A DNA stretch of 64,000 nucleotides, from contig CANMSL010000016.1 of assembly GCA_947500505.1 (NCBI GenBank), positions 1-64,000 of the forward strand, written 5' to 3'. Origin of the DNA: an uncultured Aquimarina sp. (GTDB lineage: Bacteria > Bacteroidota > Bacteroidia > Flavobacteriales > Flavobacteriaceae). A program made the position numbers and the translations under genes. Of this stretch, positions 54,701 to 63,842 are shown in pieces (position 1 is the stretch's first letter; each line of letters begins with the position of its first letter). Below the pieces are notes generated by a model. It made no database searches and had not been told where the DNA came from. It saw only the letters and a program-made list of their open reading frames with translations.

Positions 54701-56149
54701 GTGGTTTTAAAGAAACAACGCTTTAATTTTGATGATATTAACATTACAGATACTAAATATAGGACCAAAGGCATCCTGGGTGGCTTTATTGGCCATCAAC
54801 ATTTTTCGAAATGGGAATTAGGGCTTAAATTAACTGCAAATGAAAGATTATTGGTGCTAGATACCGAAGAAGATGAGGAATCCTTGTATTACGGTACAGG
54901 TTTTATAAGTGGGGATGCAACTATTGAAGGACCTACAGACGGACTGGTCATCAATGTAAATGCAGCTACAGAAGAAGGAACAGTTTTTAAAATTCCGCTA
55001 AACGAATCGGAATCAATCGGTGATAACTCATATATTCATTTTTTGAGCCCTGAGGAGAAACAAGCTAGGTTGGAGGGTAAAGAAATTGTAATTGAGGATA
55101 TCAAAGGTTTGTCATTAAATTTTGATTTGGATGTTAATGATAATGCGCTGGTAGAAGTTGTAGTTGATAAAGAAACAGGTAGTTCGCTGAAAGGAAGGGG
55201 AGCAGGAACATTGCTTATAGAAATCAACACAAACGGAAAGTTTAATATGTGGGGAGATTTTGTAGCTTATGAAGGAAGTTATAATTTTAGATATGGAGCA
55301 CTTGTAGGTAAAGATTTTACCGTAAGATCAGGAGGAAGCATCAACTGGGACGGTAGCCCAACAAGAGCAAAACTAAACCTAAGTGCAGTATATAAAACTG
55401 AAGCAAATCCTGCAGTTCTATTGGAGAATGCTACTGTAAACAGAAAAATTCCGGTTGAAGTGGTGGTCGATTTAAATGGAGAATTAATCCAACCAGATCT
55501 TAATTTTAATATAGAGTTACCCAATTTAAGTTCTGTTGCTAAAAGTGAATTAGAATATCAATTGGAAGATCAGGCCACAAAAGAATTACAGGCTTTGTCT
55601 TTAGTAACTCAGGGACAATTTTATAGCGGAAATCTGGATCCAACCTTCATAACAGGAAATCTTGTAGAACGCGCCGCTGGATTAGTAAATGGTATCTTCT
55701 CGGGAGATGATGATAAATTCAGAGTAGGTGTAAATTATGTACAGGGAAACAGAAATATTGATCAAGAGGCAGCGGATCAGTTTGGAGTAACCGTTTCTAC
55801 CCAAATTAATAATAGAATTCTTATTAATGGAAGAGTAGGAGTTCCGATTGGTGGCGTAAGTGAATCTGTTGTCACTGGCGATGTAGAAGTAGAATACCTT
55901 TTTAACGAAGAAGGCACCTTAAAAGGGAAAATATTTAATCGTCAGAATGAAATTCAGTTTATTGGAGAGTCACAAGGATATAAACAAGGATTGGGGTTAT
56001 CTTATTCTGTAGATTTTGATAATTTTAATGAGCTTTGGGAAAAAGTTTTTAAGTCCAAAAAAGAAAAAGATTCATTGGTTGTAAAAACTCAGGACACGAC
56101 TAAAATAGACAAGCCAGAATTCATTAATTTTACAAATAAAGATAAGTAG
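51722..56149 (+). CDS. TamB-like translocation/assembly module
   Basis: A 1475-residue protein with one N-terminal membrane helix (about 5-25), a long run of beta-strand repeats (AsmA/TamB-like, about 30-1000) and the C-terminal DUF490/TamB domain (about 1050-1430). That domain ends in the usual LSLVTQGQFYSG, FRVGVNYVQG and GRVGVPIGG motifs. TamB-like proteins bridge the two membranes and carry phospholipids or assist outer-membrane protein insertion. It starts at TTG (51722) because the frame has no ATG upstream after the last stop; the start is therefore less certain. It is divergent from tsaD and 23 bp before pfkA. Confidence 0.92.
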   Translation: MKRVILTLITLFALLVILFSIPAVQTFFGKKMTNYLNKQYGVDINVGRVGLTYSGDVNLREVFIKDHHKDTLIYAKIIATSILNIREISKGQPELGDVSIDNLTFRMKMYKDESSDNLMTFIRKFNTGKKPSSNTKFLLTTGNVTMENSKFSYVDENLNTPTAVSLRDITLDAKSLKVDGQDFYITTDLLSFKDHRGLNVVNLRTGFSITPTEMKFRKLFIKTKDSEVEGKIVFSYERGGLIDFENKVNITADFERATISTNDLIPFYKEFGTDEDLELKHTKVKGTLNDFRILDSDISGLDRSVIQGDIRIRNAVSNVAKFRLDGDFKNLTTNYYDLVNLLPGILGESLPKQLYQLGSVKGVGATIVTIKDVDVDMDFYSQLGKINAFVLLGDLDNVKEATYNGNVISSEFNIGQLLGKKNLGNAAFDIHVDGSGFTLKNLNTKLEGDIRKLEFNGYTYSNLNVIGNLKDPVFDGKLISDDPNVKFTFNGVADLSKEINNYDFVAKVDHIDLNRLNIFTRDSTSIFNGDVIMKMKGTGVNDAFGTISFEKTLYKNQNASYYFDDFEITSSFDDQNVRTITMNSPDIIDGNVKGVFRFENVYDLFRNSIGSLYTNFEPTEITDNEFMEFNFKIYNKIVDVFFPEIEFAPNTIIKGKVESNDSEFKLTFKSPSIKAFDNLMQQVDIRVDNKNPLYNTYVAIDSIDTKYYDVSKFSLINVTLKDTLFMRSEFKGGKNNVDTYNLEFYHTINEDNNSVLGFKKSDFTFKGYTWYANPNRTKSNNKIIFDNNFQNVDILPILLKHEDEQISVSGIMEGNNNKDIKANFQDVDLNKITPYIENLKLSGIVDGDLKIFQDRGVYFPSSTVIVNELAVNDSELGELRVNVSGNESLTEYKVNTRLVNRNNVKILSAIGSIDVSNNNPYMNIDVNLDQFNMSGFSALGGIVISDLRGLVSGNAKVTGNYVNPSIDGLLRLKKAGLKIPYLNVDLDFDENSRVVLKKQRFNFDDINITDTKYRTKGILGGFIGHQHFSKWELGLKLTANERLLVLDTEEDEESLYYGTGFISGDATIEGPTDGLVINVNAATEEGTVFKIPLNESESIGDNSYIHFLSPEEKQARLEGKEIVIEDIKGLSLNFDLDVNDNALVEVVVDKETGSSLKGRGAGTLLIEINTNGKFNMWGDFVAYEGSYNFRYGALVGKDFTVRSGGSINWDGSPTRAKLNLSAVYKTEANPAVLLENATVNRKIPVEVVVDLNGELIQPDLNFNIELPNLSSVAKSELEYQLEDQATKELQALSLVTQGQFYSGNLDPTFITGNLVERAAGLVNGIFSGDDDKFRVGVNYVQGNRNIDQEAADQFGVTVSTQINNRILINGRVGVPIGGVSESVVTGDVEVEYLFNEEGTLKGKIFNRQNEIQFIGESQGYKQGLGLSYSVDFDNFNELWEKVFKSKKEKDSLVVKTQDTTKIDKPEFINFTNKDK

Positions 56150-56172
56150 TTTGATTAAATTTTACACGATAT

Positions 56173-57159
56173 ATGGCTAAACAAATTAAAACTATAGGAG
56201 TAATGACCTCCGGAGGGGATTCTCCTGGTATGAATGCCGCTATTAGAGCAGTTGCACGTGCCTGTTCTTATTATAATGTGAGGTGTATAGGTTTTTACAG
56301 AGGCTTTCAAGGTATGATAGAAAATGATCAATGTGAACTAAATGCCAGAAGTGTTCGTAATATTATCAGTACGGGAGGAACTATTTTAAAGTCAGCAAGA
56401 TCATCAGATTTCAGAACACCTGAAGGACGAAAAAAAGCAGCTGAAAATCTTAAAAAATCCAATGTGGATGCCATGATATTGATTGGAGGTGATGGAACGT
56501 TTAGAGGAGGAAAAATTTTCAGCAAAGAACATAATATTCCCGTTATTGGTGTTCCCGGAACTATAGATAATGATATTGCCGGCACCAATTTTACAATTGG
56601 GTACGATACCGCTCTAAATACAGTAGTACAAGCAATCGATAAGATTAGGGATACTGCCAGTTCACACGATCGTTTATTCTTTATAGAAGTGATGGGGCGA
56701 GATGCAGGATTTATTGCTCTAAATAGTGGGGTGGGTGCAGGAGCAGAAGAAATTTTGATTCCCGAAGAAGATCTGGGATTGGATAGATTGCTGGAATCTC
56801 TAAAACGTAGTAAGCGTTCCGGGAAATCTTCAAGTATAGTTGTAGTTTGTGAAGGTGATAAAATTGGAAAAAATGTTTATGAACTTGCGGATTATGTAAC
56901 CGAAAATCTACCAGCTTATGATGTGAGAGTAACTGTTTTGGGGCATATGCAACGCGGAGGCTCACCCTCATGTTTTGATAGAACACTTGCCAGTAGACTT
57001 TGTGTAAAGGCAGTAGAATTGCTATTGGATGGAGAAGCAAATGTTATGGTTGGACTGCTCAATAATAAAATTGAAGCAACTAATTTTGATGAAGGATTGA
57101 AAGAAGATCATAGCATAAATAAAGAATTGCTACGTATCTCAGATATATTATCTGTTTAA
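56173..57159 (+). CDS. pfkA: 6-phosphofructokinase
   Basis: A 328-residue ATP-dependent phosphofructokinase of group I: TSGGDSPGMNAAIRA (13-27), LIGGDGTFRG, the catalytic GTIDNDIAGTNFTIGYDTA, EVMGRDAGF and LGHMQRGGSPSCFDR are all intact. It phosphorylates fructose 6-phosphate in glycolysis. The methylglyoxal synthase gene follows after 9 bp, so glycolytic flux and its DHAP overflow route are encoded together. Confidence 0.97.
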   Translation: MAKQIKTIGVMTSGGDSPGMNAAIRAVARACSYYNVRCIGFYRGFQGMIENDQCELNARSVRNIISTGGTILKSARSSDFRTPEGRKKAAENLKKSNVDAMILIGGDGTFRGGKIFSKEHNIPVIGVPGTIDNDIAGTNFTIGYDTALNTVVQAIDKIRDTASSHDRLFFIEVMGRDAGFIALNSGVGAGAEEILIPEEDLGLDRLLESLKRSKRSGKSSSIVVVCEGDKIGKNVYELADYVTENLPAYDVRVTVLGHMQRGGSPSCFDRTLASRLCVKAVELLLDGEANVMVGLLNNKIEATNFDEGLKEDHSINKELLRISDILSV

Positions 57160-57168
57160 AGAAAAATT

Positions 57169-57531
57169 ATGACAATAGCTATCATTGCCCACGATGGTAA
57201 AAAAGCAGAAATGGTTCAATTTCTGAATGAACATCAGGATACTCTGCATTCTAAAAATATCAAACTTATAGCGACCGGCACTACAGGTGAAAAAGCTAAA
57301 CGAGCTGGTTTTGAAATAGAATCATTACTTTCAGGACCTTTGGGAGGTGACGCTCAGATTGCGGCTGGTGTAGCAGAGAAAAAAGTGGATATGGTGATCT
57401 TTTTTAGAGATCCACTAGCAAAACATCCGCATGAACCAGACATCTTTATGTTAATGAGATTATGTGATGTTTATGACGTTCCTTTGGCTACTAACCCCGC
57501 TACCGCACAACTACTTCTTAAAGCTTTGTAA
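57169..57531 (+). CDS. mgsA: methylglyoxal synthase
   Basis: A 120-residue enzyme with IAIIAHDGKKAEMV, GTTGEKAK and the catalytic Asp in GPLGGDAQIAAG, plus FFRDPLAKHPHEPD and NPATAQLLL near the end, all as in MgsA. It turns dihydroxyacetone phosphate into methylglyoxal, a bypass of lower glycolysis when phosphate is limiting. It lacks the C-terminal extension of the E. coli protein (152 residues), as is usual for short bacterial versions. It forms an operon with pfkA. Confidence 0.95.
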   Translation: MTIAIIAHDGKKAEMVQFLNEHQDTLHSKNIKLIATGTTGEKAKRAGFEIESLLSGPLGGDAQIAAGVAEKKVDMVIFFRDPLAKHPHEPDIFMLMRLCDVYDVPLATNPATAQLLLKAL

Positions 57532-57554
57532 AATTGTAAAGTCATACCTTTAAT

Positions 57555-58121
57555 TTACTTAGATAAATTATAAATACATTGTTCCCTTATTTTCCAGATC
57601 TCATCAAATGTGAAATTTAACTGTCTTGAAATTATCCAGTTTTTAATAAAATCCTGATGGTATTGAACTTTAAAATCACCTACTTGCTCCGGACGAATTT
57701 TTTTCTCAATTAAAATGTCATTTTTGATTCTTTCAAAATCCGATGTGCCGGATGTGGCATCAATAGTTACGTCATTGTATTTAATATAACAATGAGCTTC
57801 TGGAATATAAGTTAGGCTATTATCTAGAAGTGTACTTCCAATTTTTGGAGTGTTTGTAGCATTCATTTTATAAATCCCTATGAAGAGCTCTATATCTTTT
57901 TCTGAATTTAGATCTGCTACTTTTTTTAATAATGAATGTTTCGAACTACAAGTCCCCTTATTTTCTAAAATGACCGATTTAGAGTCGGTTCGATTAGAAT
58001 TTCTGCCATACGGAATATTTTTAACGTACTCCAGTAAATGAGACCATTTGATAATTCCTTGGTCAGTGATTATTTTTGATAAAGAATCGTTCGAATGAAT
58101 TATAAAATCAAGCATGCCCAA
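57555..58121 (-). CDS. transglutaminase-like protein
   Basis: A 188-residue protein with a transglutaminase-like catalytic layout: ENKGTCSSKHSLL supplies the Cys on a helix, EAHCYIKYNDVTIDATSG supplies His and Asp on strands. This matches the cysteine-protease-like triad. Substrate unknown. There is no signal peptide, so it acts in the cytoplasm. It reads towards mgsA, ending 23 bp from its stop, and a terminator separates it from the RidA gene upstream. Confidence 0.72.
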   Translation of the reverse strand: MGMLDFIIHSNDSLSKIITDQGIIKWSHLLEYVKNIPYGRNSNRTDSKSVILENKGTCSSKHSLLKKVADLNSEKDIELFIGIYKMNATNTPKIGSTLLDNSLTYIPEAHCYIKYNDVTIDATSGTSDFERIKNDILIEKKIRPEQVGDFKVQYHQDFIKNWIISRQLNFTFDEIWKIREQCIYNLSK

Positions 58122-58128
58122 AAATAAA

Positions 58129-58156
58129 AAAACTCAGGCAATTTTGCCTGAGTTTT
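58129..58156 (-). terminator. rho-independent terminator after the RidA gene
   Basis: Stem AAAACTCAGGCA/TGCCTGAGTTTT with a 4-nt loop; on the minus strand it ends in a T-run. It lies 24 bp after the RidA stop and before the next minus-strand gene. Confidence 0.88.
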
Positions 58157-58179
58157 GTATACTCTCTAACCGTAAATAT

Positions 58180-58560
58180 CTATTTAACTGCAATTACAGA
58201 AATTTCTACATTTACGAATTTTGGTAAAGCAGCAACGGCAACAGTTTCTCTGGCAGGTGCAGAGTCCTCATTAAAATAGCTTCCGTATACTTCATTAACC
58301 TTCGAAAAATTATTCATATCGCTTAAAAAAATGGTGGTTTTAATTACATTTTCAAAAGTCATATGTACCTCATCCAAAATGGATTTGAGATTTTTCATTA
58401 CCTGTTCTGCTTCCGTTTTTATATCATCCATTACTAAATCGCCTGTTTCCGGATTAATTGCTATTTGGCCAGAAGTATAAAGAGTATTGCCAGAAAGAAT
58501 TGCCTGATTGTAAGGACCTATTGGTGCCGGGGCTTTAGAAGTAGTTATTATTTTTTTCAT
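58180..58560 (-). CDS. RidA family enamine/imine deaminase
   Basis: A 126-residue protein with the RidA (YjgF/YER057c/UK114) signature: APAPIGPYNQAI (10-21), SGQIAINPETGDL, and the catalytic Arg in SAPARETVAVAALPK. It hydrolyses reactive enamines and imines formed by PLP enzymes, such as 2-aminoacrylate, in the cytoplasm. It lies downstream of the LptD-like gene (gap 119 bp) on the same strand, an order common in Flavobacteriaceae, and ends at its own terminator. Confidence 0.95.
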   Translation of the reverse strand: MKKIITTSKAPAPIGPYNQAILSGNTLYTSGQIAINPETGDLVMDDIKTEAEQVMKNLKSILDEVHMTFENVIKTTIFLSDMNNFSKVNEVYGSYFNEDSAPARETVAVAALPKFVNVEISVIAVK

Positions 58561-58679
58561 GACGTGTAAAGTATTATTGTTTATATTGATTCAGTAAATT
58601 AAATTTCTTAAACCTTTACCCTGAGTTTTTCCAAGGGGCAACTCTTTACCCAACGTATATTGTGGGATTAAAACTTAGT

Positions 58680-61463
58680 TTATAATTGTCTATCCGGTTC
58701 TCGCCTTCTGTCATATTTGATATCACTAAGAACAGAGGATGAAATACCAATAAAGAAATTCCAGGAAGTTCTTTCACTAAAAGGTATCCAGGTGAAATTC
58801 ATTCTCCAACTGTCCAAATCCCTTTGGAATCTTAGATTGGTAAATGTGAACCCAGGGTTTCTTAGATCGTAACCCGAGGAAACCCCCACAGACCACTTTG
58901 GGGCAAGTTCTACATCACCCGAAAACATAATTGAGTGTGATGATATTTCATTCTGCCTGGTATTGTTACTGTAGTTAACAGTATATGCTAACCGAAGGGA
59001 CCAAGGTATTTTATAGTTATAGTTTTTAATGTCCTTTTGCTCTTTATTCGTGTCGTTTTCTCGATATGTAGGTTCTTCTCTGAAATCAGTTCCACCTCCA
59101 AACAAATTATCCGGTCGACCACCACTTCTAAAGGTTTGATTACTCAACGGATCCGTGTCAGGTTTTCCTTTTTGAAAATCTTGGCTGGAAAAAGAATATC
59201 CAAAATTAGCACTAGCTCTAGTAAGTCTGAATAAGCTACCACCATTATTAATATTCCAGACATCAATTTTACGGTTGTTATTATCTAGTGCATATGGGTC
59301 TAGCTCAGCACTAAAGTTAATATCAAGTTTATTTTCGATAATAGGAATATTACCGGTAATAGATAAAGGGCTAAATTGAAGAGAATCTCCTGCAATATTA
59401 TAAGCAGTTCTAAAGTTTAAATTATTTAAAAGTACTACTTTTTTAGGTTCAGTAGCTGTAGTATCCCTACTTCTCACTTTGGCTTCGAGATTATTACTTA
59501 ACGAAAACCCCACATTGCTGGAGAAAGTATTACTCGGCGCACCAAAAAAACCACCTTCAAATCTCGAATATTCAAACACTGATTCATCGATTTCGGTATT
59601 GGGATCATCTGGTTGTGGATTATCAAAACGCTCATAAAACTGATCAAATGCTGGATTGATGTTATAACTGATAGATGGACGCATCGTGTGACGAATTGCC
59701 TGAATTTTTTTATCTTTTTTGAAATTAAAAGTTCCGTATACCGTGGTTCCTAAACTAGCTGAAAAATTGTACGTTCTAAATGCATCGAATCCTTTAATAG
59801 TATCCCTTACGATACCACCTGCACCATCATTGATATCCGGGTCATAATCTTGTCTGATAGTCTCAAAAACCCAGTTTTCCTGAAAACTGGTCCCCATCGT
59901 AGCACTTAAATATTTAAAGATCTTAAAATTAGTACTCACAGGTATAGAATGCTGCATACCAATACGTGCCCCTCTAAACATCTCTGAAGTAAACAATTCG
60001 TCATCTGTGGTATTAAAACTGTTTTCACCTCTAAAATTATACTGCGTATTAATATTATGAATAATTCCTTTTTTGACTCCTAATTTGGGAGCAAATGGAA
60101 AAATTCTGGACATGCTGGCATTAACATTAGGAAGCGAAAGATTTACTACACCGGTATTGGTATTCGAATTATGAGTAGCTGCTATATTAACATTAAACTG
60201 TGGATCTCCCTGAAAGGTTTTAGCATATGAGATAGAGGAACTTAACTGGTTGTTCAAAAAGTTCCCCGTGTTCAGTTGATTGGTAGACTGTTGAAAAAAA
60301 TCACTACTTCCAAAGTTCACCGAAGCCGAAAATCTGGAATTTGGATTGGCTTTAGTGTCTTGATTGTGGGACCATTGAATATTATAAGTGGTTCTTCTGG
60401 CAAAATCCGGAAAACCTCTTTCACTGGTTAAGTTATTCTCGTACCTAAGTCGAAGATTACCTCTATATTTATATCGTACTGCATAATCAGATTGAGTTAA
60501 GAGTGTATAACTTCCGTTTGTATAATAATCTCCTGTCACAGTTAGGTCTACATAATCACTTATTGCAAAGTAGTATCCTCCATTCTGTAGAAAATAACCT
60601 CGATTGTTTTCTTCTCCATAACTTGGAATAATAAACCCGGAAGTCCTGTCTTCTTCTAAAGGAAAATAACCGAAAGGTAATCCAAGTGGTGTAGGAACAT
60701 CAGCAATAAACATGTTTACCAATCCCGTAACAATTTTCTTTTTAGGTACTAATTTTATTCGTCTCGCATAAAAATAGTAATCTGCATTATCAACATCTTC
60801 GGCCGTAGTAAATTTTACATTACTCATATAGATGACAGAATCATTAACTCTTTTTGATACTTCACCTTTGACATTCATTTCTCCCTGTTTGGTTCGGGAA
60901 TTATAAATAAGAGCTTTCTCGGTATCAAAATTAAAACGTATGGAATCAGGTTCTACCACATTCTGAGCTTGTTTAAAGACAGGTGTTTGTGTATAATCTC
61001 CTACAGAATCTTTGATACCATAAGCATAGACCTCATTTTTTGCATTATCAACAATGATAAGCCCTGCATTGATCTGCATCTCACCATATATTATTTCGGC
61101 TTCATTGTAGAGATACATTTTATTTTCCCTACGACTCAATCTCATATAATCTGTTGATTTATATTTAACCTTGTCTGTTAGTAATTGTGGAGGAGCGACG
61201 GCTGTATCTTGTTCGGTAGTGTCCTGATCTTTTTCGTTTTGTAACACTTCTGATTTTGATCCTTTTGTATCTTTCACTAAAGAAATTGAGTCTTTTTTTT
61301 GAACCGACACTGGTTTATCCGTGGTTTTGTCAAACTCTTGTGCAGTTGTATAACAAATACAAAATAGTGAAAAACTTAGTGAATAAAGTATGTTACGTAC
61401 CGTTGTTTGCAATGGTTTATGTCCTATTTTTGTAAAACTATGGCTTAGTTTTTGAAGTGCCAA
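58680..61463 (-). CDS. putative LPS assembly protein LptD
   Basis: A 927-residue outer-membrane protein. After a signal sequence (hydrophobic NILYSLSFSLFCICYTTAQ, about 24-42) comes a linker, then an OstA/LptA-like beta domain (about 100-260; ENKMYLYNEAEIIYGEMQIN is cut short here) and a large beta-barrel of about 600 residues with alternating aromatic strands. Together with the Lpt bridge it inserts lipopolysaccharide into the outer leaflet. The start is TTG at 61463; a second TTG at 61412 would start the signal peptide more tightly and is a real alternative. It is divergent from the amidase gene. Confidence 0.87.
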   Translation of the reverse strand: MALQKLSHSFTKIGHKPLQTTVRNILYSLSFSLFCICYTTAQEFDKTTDKPVSVQKKDSISLVKDTKGSKSEVLQNEKDQDTTEQDTAVAPPQLLTDKVKYKSTDYMRLSRRENKMYLYNEAEIIYGEMQINAGLIIVDNAKNEVYAYGIKDSVGDYTQTPVFKQAQNVVEPDSIRFNFDTEKALIYNSRTKQGEMNVKGEVSKRVNDSVIYMSNVKFTTAEDVDNADYYFYARRIKLVPKKKIVTGLVNMFIADVPTPLGLPFGYFPLEEDRTSGFIIPSYGEENNRGYFLQNGGYYFAISDYVDLTVTGDYYTNGSYTLLTQSDYAVRYKYRGNLRLRYENNLTSERGFPDFARRTTYNIQWSHNQDTKANPNSRFSASVNFGSSDFFQQSTNQLNTGNFLNNQLSSSISYAKTFQGDPQFNVNIAATHNSNTNTGVVNLSLPNVNASMSRIFPFAPKLGVKKGIIHNINTQYNFRGENSFNTTDDELFTSEMFRGARIGMQHSIPVSTNFKIFKYLSATMGTSFQENWVFETIRQDYDPDINDGAGGIVRDTIKGFDAFRTYNFSASLGTTVYGTFNFKKDKKIQAIRHTMRPSISYNINPAFDQFYERFDNPQPDDPNTEIDESVFEYSRFEGGFFGAPSNTFSSNVGFSLSNNLEAKVRSRDTTATEPKKVVLLNNLNFRTAYNIAGDSLQFSPLSITGNIPIIENKLDINFSAELDPYALDNNNRKIDVWNINNGGSLFRLTRASANFGYSFSSQDFQKGKPDTDPLSNQTFRSGGRPDNLFGGGTDFREEPTYRENDTNKEQKDIKNYNYKIPWSLRLAYTVNYSNNTRQNEISSHSIMFSGDVELAPKWSVGVSSGYDLRNPGFTFTNLRFQRDLDSWRMNFTWIPFSERTSWNFFIGISSSVLSDIKYDRRREPDRQL

Positions 61464-61646
61464 AATTACATATATTTTTTATGTAGAGATTGTAATTGGT
61501 AAAAAAATAAATATTTATATCAAATACTGCACTCTGACGTTATTTTAAACAATGTTTGTATCGTATTTTCTAAGATCATAACCATACGATTTTAGAATTA
61601 TTATACTAAATACGGAAACAATTAGGTAATGTTTCAAGCTAAGTGA

Positions 61647-61654
61647 TAATTTTG
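61647..61654 (+). promoter_or_regulatory. Bacteroidota -7 box TAATTTTG
   Basis: TAATTTTG fits TAnnTTTG and ends only 7 bp before the ATG of the amidase gene, so the transcript would be almost leaderless. The box is therefore plausible but not certain. Confidence 0.4.
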
Positions 61655-61661
61655 CATAATT

Positions 61662-62795
61662 ATGAAGAAGAAAATAGTATATAGCTTTTTGTCAATTGTA
61701 TTAATTTTGATACTATCTGCATATTCAATACCCAAAACTCAGGATGGTAATAAAGAAAAGTTTGTTGTGGTGTTAGACGCCGGTCATGGAGGACATGATC
61801 CCGGAAATCGGGGAAATGGATATAAGGAGAAAGATATTTCTCTTAAAGTGGTCTTGGCTGTAGGCCAGGCTTTAGAAAAAGATGATCGCTTTGAAGTAGT
61901 TTATACAAGGAAGACTGATAAGTTTATCGAGTTGCACGAAAGGGGAAAAATTGCCAATAAGGCTAAAGCTGATTTGTTTGTTTCAGTGCACTGCAACTCT
62001 CATCATTCGCAGGCATTCGGTACGGAGACATTTGTTTTGGGACTGCATGCTAACGAAGAAAACTTTAATGTAGCAAAAAATGAAAACTCCGTAATCTTAC
62101 TAGAAGATAATTACGAAGCAAATTATGATGGTTTTGATCCTAACTCACCAGAATCAATTATAGGATTGATATTATCACAAGAAGAATATCTGGATCAGAG
62201 CCTTACATTAGCAAGTTTTGTTCAGAATAGATTTAATAAAACTTTAAAACGAAAAAGTAGGGGAGTAAAACAAGCTGGTTTTGTGGTATTACATCAAACC
62301 TATATGCCAAGTGTATTAATAGAATTAGGATTTCTTACGAATACTAAAGAGGGTAAATATCTAAACTCGAAAAAAGGTCAGCAAGAAATGGCAAAATCTA
62401 TAATTACCTCAATTATAGATTATAAGGAAAGTCTGGATGCGGCTTATTACGTTCCTGAAACAGAAACTCCGGAAGTTGTAAATAATGACTCGATAACAAA
62501 AGTTGTTGGAGAACAGCTCTTTGATGGAATAACCTTCAAGGTTCAGATTGCAGCTGGTTCTAATAATATAGAATTAAAACCGGAAAATTTTAATGGATTG
62601 GATCAATTATCTAAAATTCAGTTTGGAGAATTGTATAAGTATTATTTTGGTAGCACATCTAATTATAATTTAATCAATGAGTTAAAGCGTGTCGCTGTAG
62701 ATAAAGGATATCCCTCTTGTTTCGTAGTTGCTTTGAAGGACAATGAATTAATTCCGCTTAGCGAAGCGTTAAAAATTGATACTTCATCGAATTAA
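61662..62795 (+). CDS. N-acetylmuramoyl-L-alanine amidase
   Basis: A 377-residue exported amidase of the AmiC/Amidase_3 family. The N-terminus is a signal or anchor helix (about 6-22). The catalytic domain has VVLDAGHGGHDPGN (first zinc His), the Glu in GYKEKDIS, LFVSVHCNSH (second His) and the catalytic Glu in SVLIELGFLTN. It cleaves the amide bond between MurNAc and the stem peptide, in cell separation. The C-terminal third (about 280-370) resembles an SPOR-like peptidoglycan-binding domain (FKVQIAAGS). It is followed by an MlaD-type gene after 86 bp, a usual order in Flavobacteriaceae. Confidence 0.93.
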   Translation: MKKKIVYSFLSIVLILILSAYSIPKTQDGNKEKFVVVLDAGHGGHDPGNRGNGYKEKDISLKVVLAVGQALEKDDRFEVVYTRKTDKFIELHERGKIANKAKADLFVSVHCNSHHSQAFGTETFVLGLHANEENFNVAKNENSVILLEDNYEANYDGFDPNSPESIIGLILSQEEYLDQSLTLASFVQNRFNKTLKRKSRGVKQAGFVVLHQTYMPSVLIELGFLTNTKEGKYLNSKKGQQEMAKSIITSIIDYKESLDAAYYVPETETPEVVNNDSITKVVGEQLFDGITFKVQIAAGSNNIELKPENFNGLDQLSKIQFGELYKYYFGSTSNYNLINELKRVAVDKGYPSCFVVALKDNELIPLSEALKIDTSSN

Positions 62796-62853
62796 TCTAA
62801 ATAAATACTGATAATTCCTTCGATAATAATCCTTAGATGTATATTTTTTATTC

Positions 62854-62861
62854 TAAATTTG
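62854..62861 (+). promoter_or_regulatory. Bacteroidota -7 box TAAATTTG
   Basis: TAAATTTG matches TAnnTTTG and ends 20 bp before the TTG start of the MlaD-type gene. Confidence 0.45.
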
Positions 62862-62881
62862 TGTCTTAAACATACGTTATT

Positions 62882-63826
62882 TTGAAATTTACTCGAGAAG
62901 TTAAAACAGGAATTTTAGCATTATGTGCTATAGCACTTTTGATTTTTGGTTATAGTTTTTTGAAAGGCAAAAACCTTTTAGAAAATGACCGAACTTTCTA
63001 TGCAATATATGACAACGTCGAAGGGCTTATACCGTCCTCTCCGGTTACTATTAATGGTTTAGTAGTAGGAAAAGTAATATCTATAGATTTTGCCGATAGA
63101 ACGGGGAAATTAATTGTACAATTTAATGTCGATAGTGAATTTTCGTTTTCTAAGAATAGCGAGGCAAAAGTATATGGCGGAGGCCTGATAGGAGGAAAAT
63201 CACTGGCAATTATTCCTTCCTATGAACAAGGTTTAGAAGCTAAAGATCAAGATACTTTACCAGGCAGAATTGAGGCAGGATTGTTAGAATTAGTAAATGA
63301 AAAGCTTACACCACTGCAATTAAAATTAGAAACTGCTATTTCAGATGCAGATACTTTACTGACATCTGTAAACGGAGTACTCTCTTCAGATAATCAACGA
63401 AATCTAAATTCAATATTTAATGACCTAAGTGTTACAATGAGGAATTTCAGGAATGTTTCCGGGTCTTTAAATACAGTTCTTGCAGGAAATGAGAAAAAAC
63501 TAAATACTACTTTTACTAACCTGGAAGAAATGTCTACAGAACTTAATCAATTCACTAATTCATTGTCTAAGGTAGATGTGGAAAGGCTGGGTAATAATCT
63601 GGAAACCGTTTTAAATAATTTAAATAAAACAGTTACAGACCTTGATAAAGGAACAGTTGGGAAACTAATAAAAGATGATAAACTTTATGATAATTTAGAA
63701 AGAGCAACTTATGAATTGGAGTTATTACTTCAGGATCTTAGGTTAAACCCGACTCGATATGTGAATATTTCAGTTTTTGGAAAAAAGAATAAACCATATA
63801 TACCACCTACGGATACAATAAATTAA
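62882..63826 (+). CDS. MlaD family (MCE domain) protein
   Basis: A 314-residue protein with an N-terminal membrane helix (about 9-26) and an MCE domain (about 35-120): FYAIYDNVEGLIPSSPVTIN, GLVVGKVISI and GGGLIGGKSLAI are typical. The C-terminal half is helical with coiled-coil periodicity. MlaD-type proteins form hexameric rings that carry lipids between membranes with an ABC transporter (MlaFE), not present in this window. The start codon is TTG at 62882; the next in-frame candidates lie inside the domain. Confidence 0.92.
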   Translation: MKFTREVKTGILALCAIALLIFGYSFLKGKNLLENDRTFYAIYDNVEGLIPSSPVTINGLVVGKVISIDFADRTGKLIVQFNVDSEFSFSKNSEAKVYGGGLIGGKSLAIIPSYEQGLEAKDQDTLPGRIEAGLLELVNEKLTPLQLKLETAISDADTLLTSVNGVLSSDNQRNLNSIFNDLSVTMRNFRNVSGSLNTVLAGNEKKLNTTFTNLEEMSTELNQFTNSLSKVDVERLGNNLETVLNNLNKTVTDLDKGTVGKLIKDDKLYDNLERATYELELLLQDLRLNPTRYVNISVFGKKNKPYIPPTDTIN

Positions 63827-63842
63827 CAACTACTATCAAATT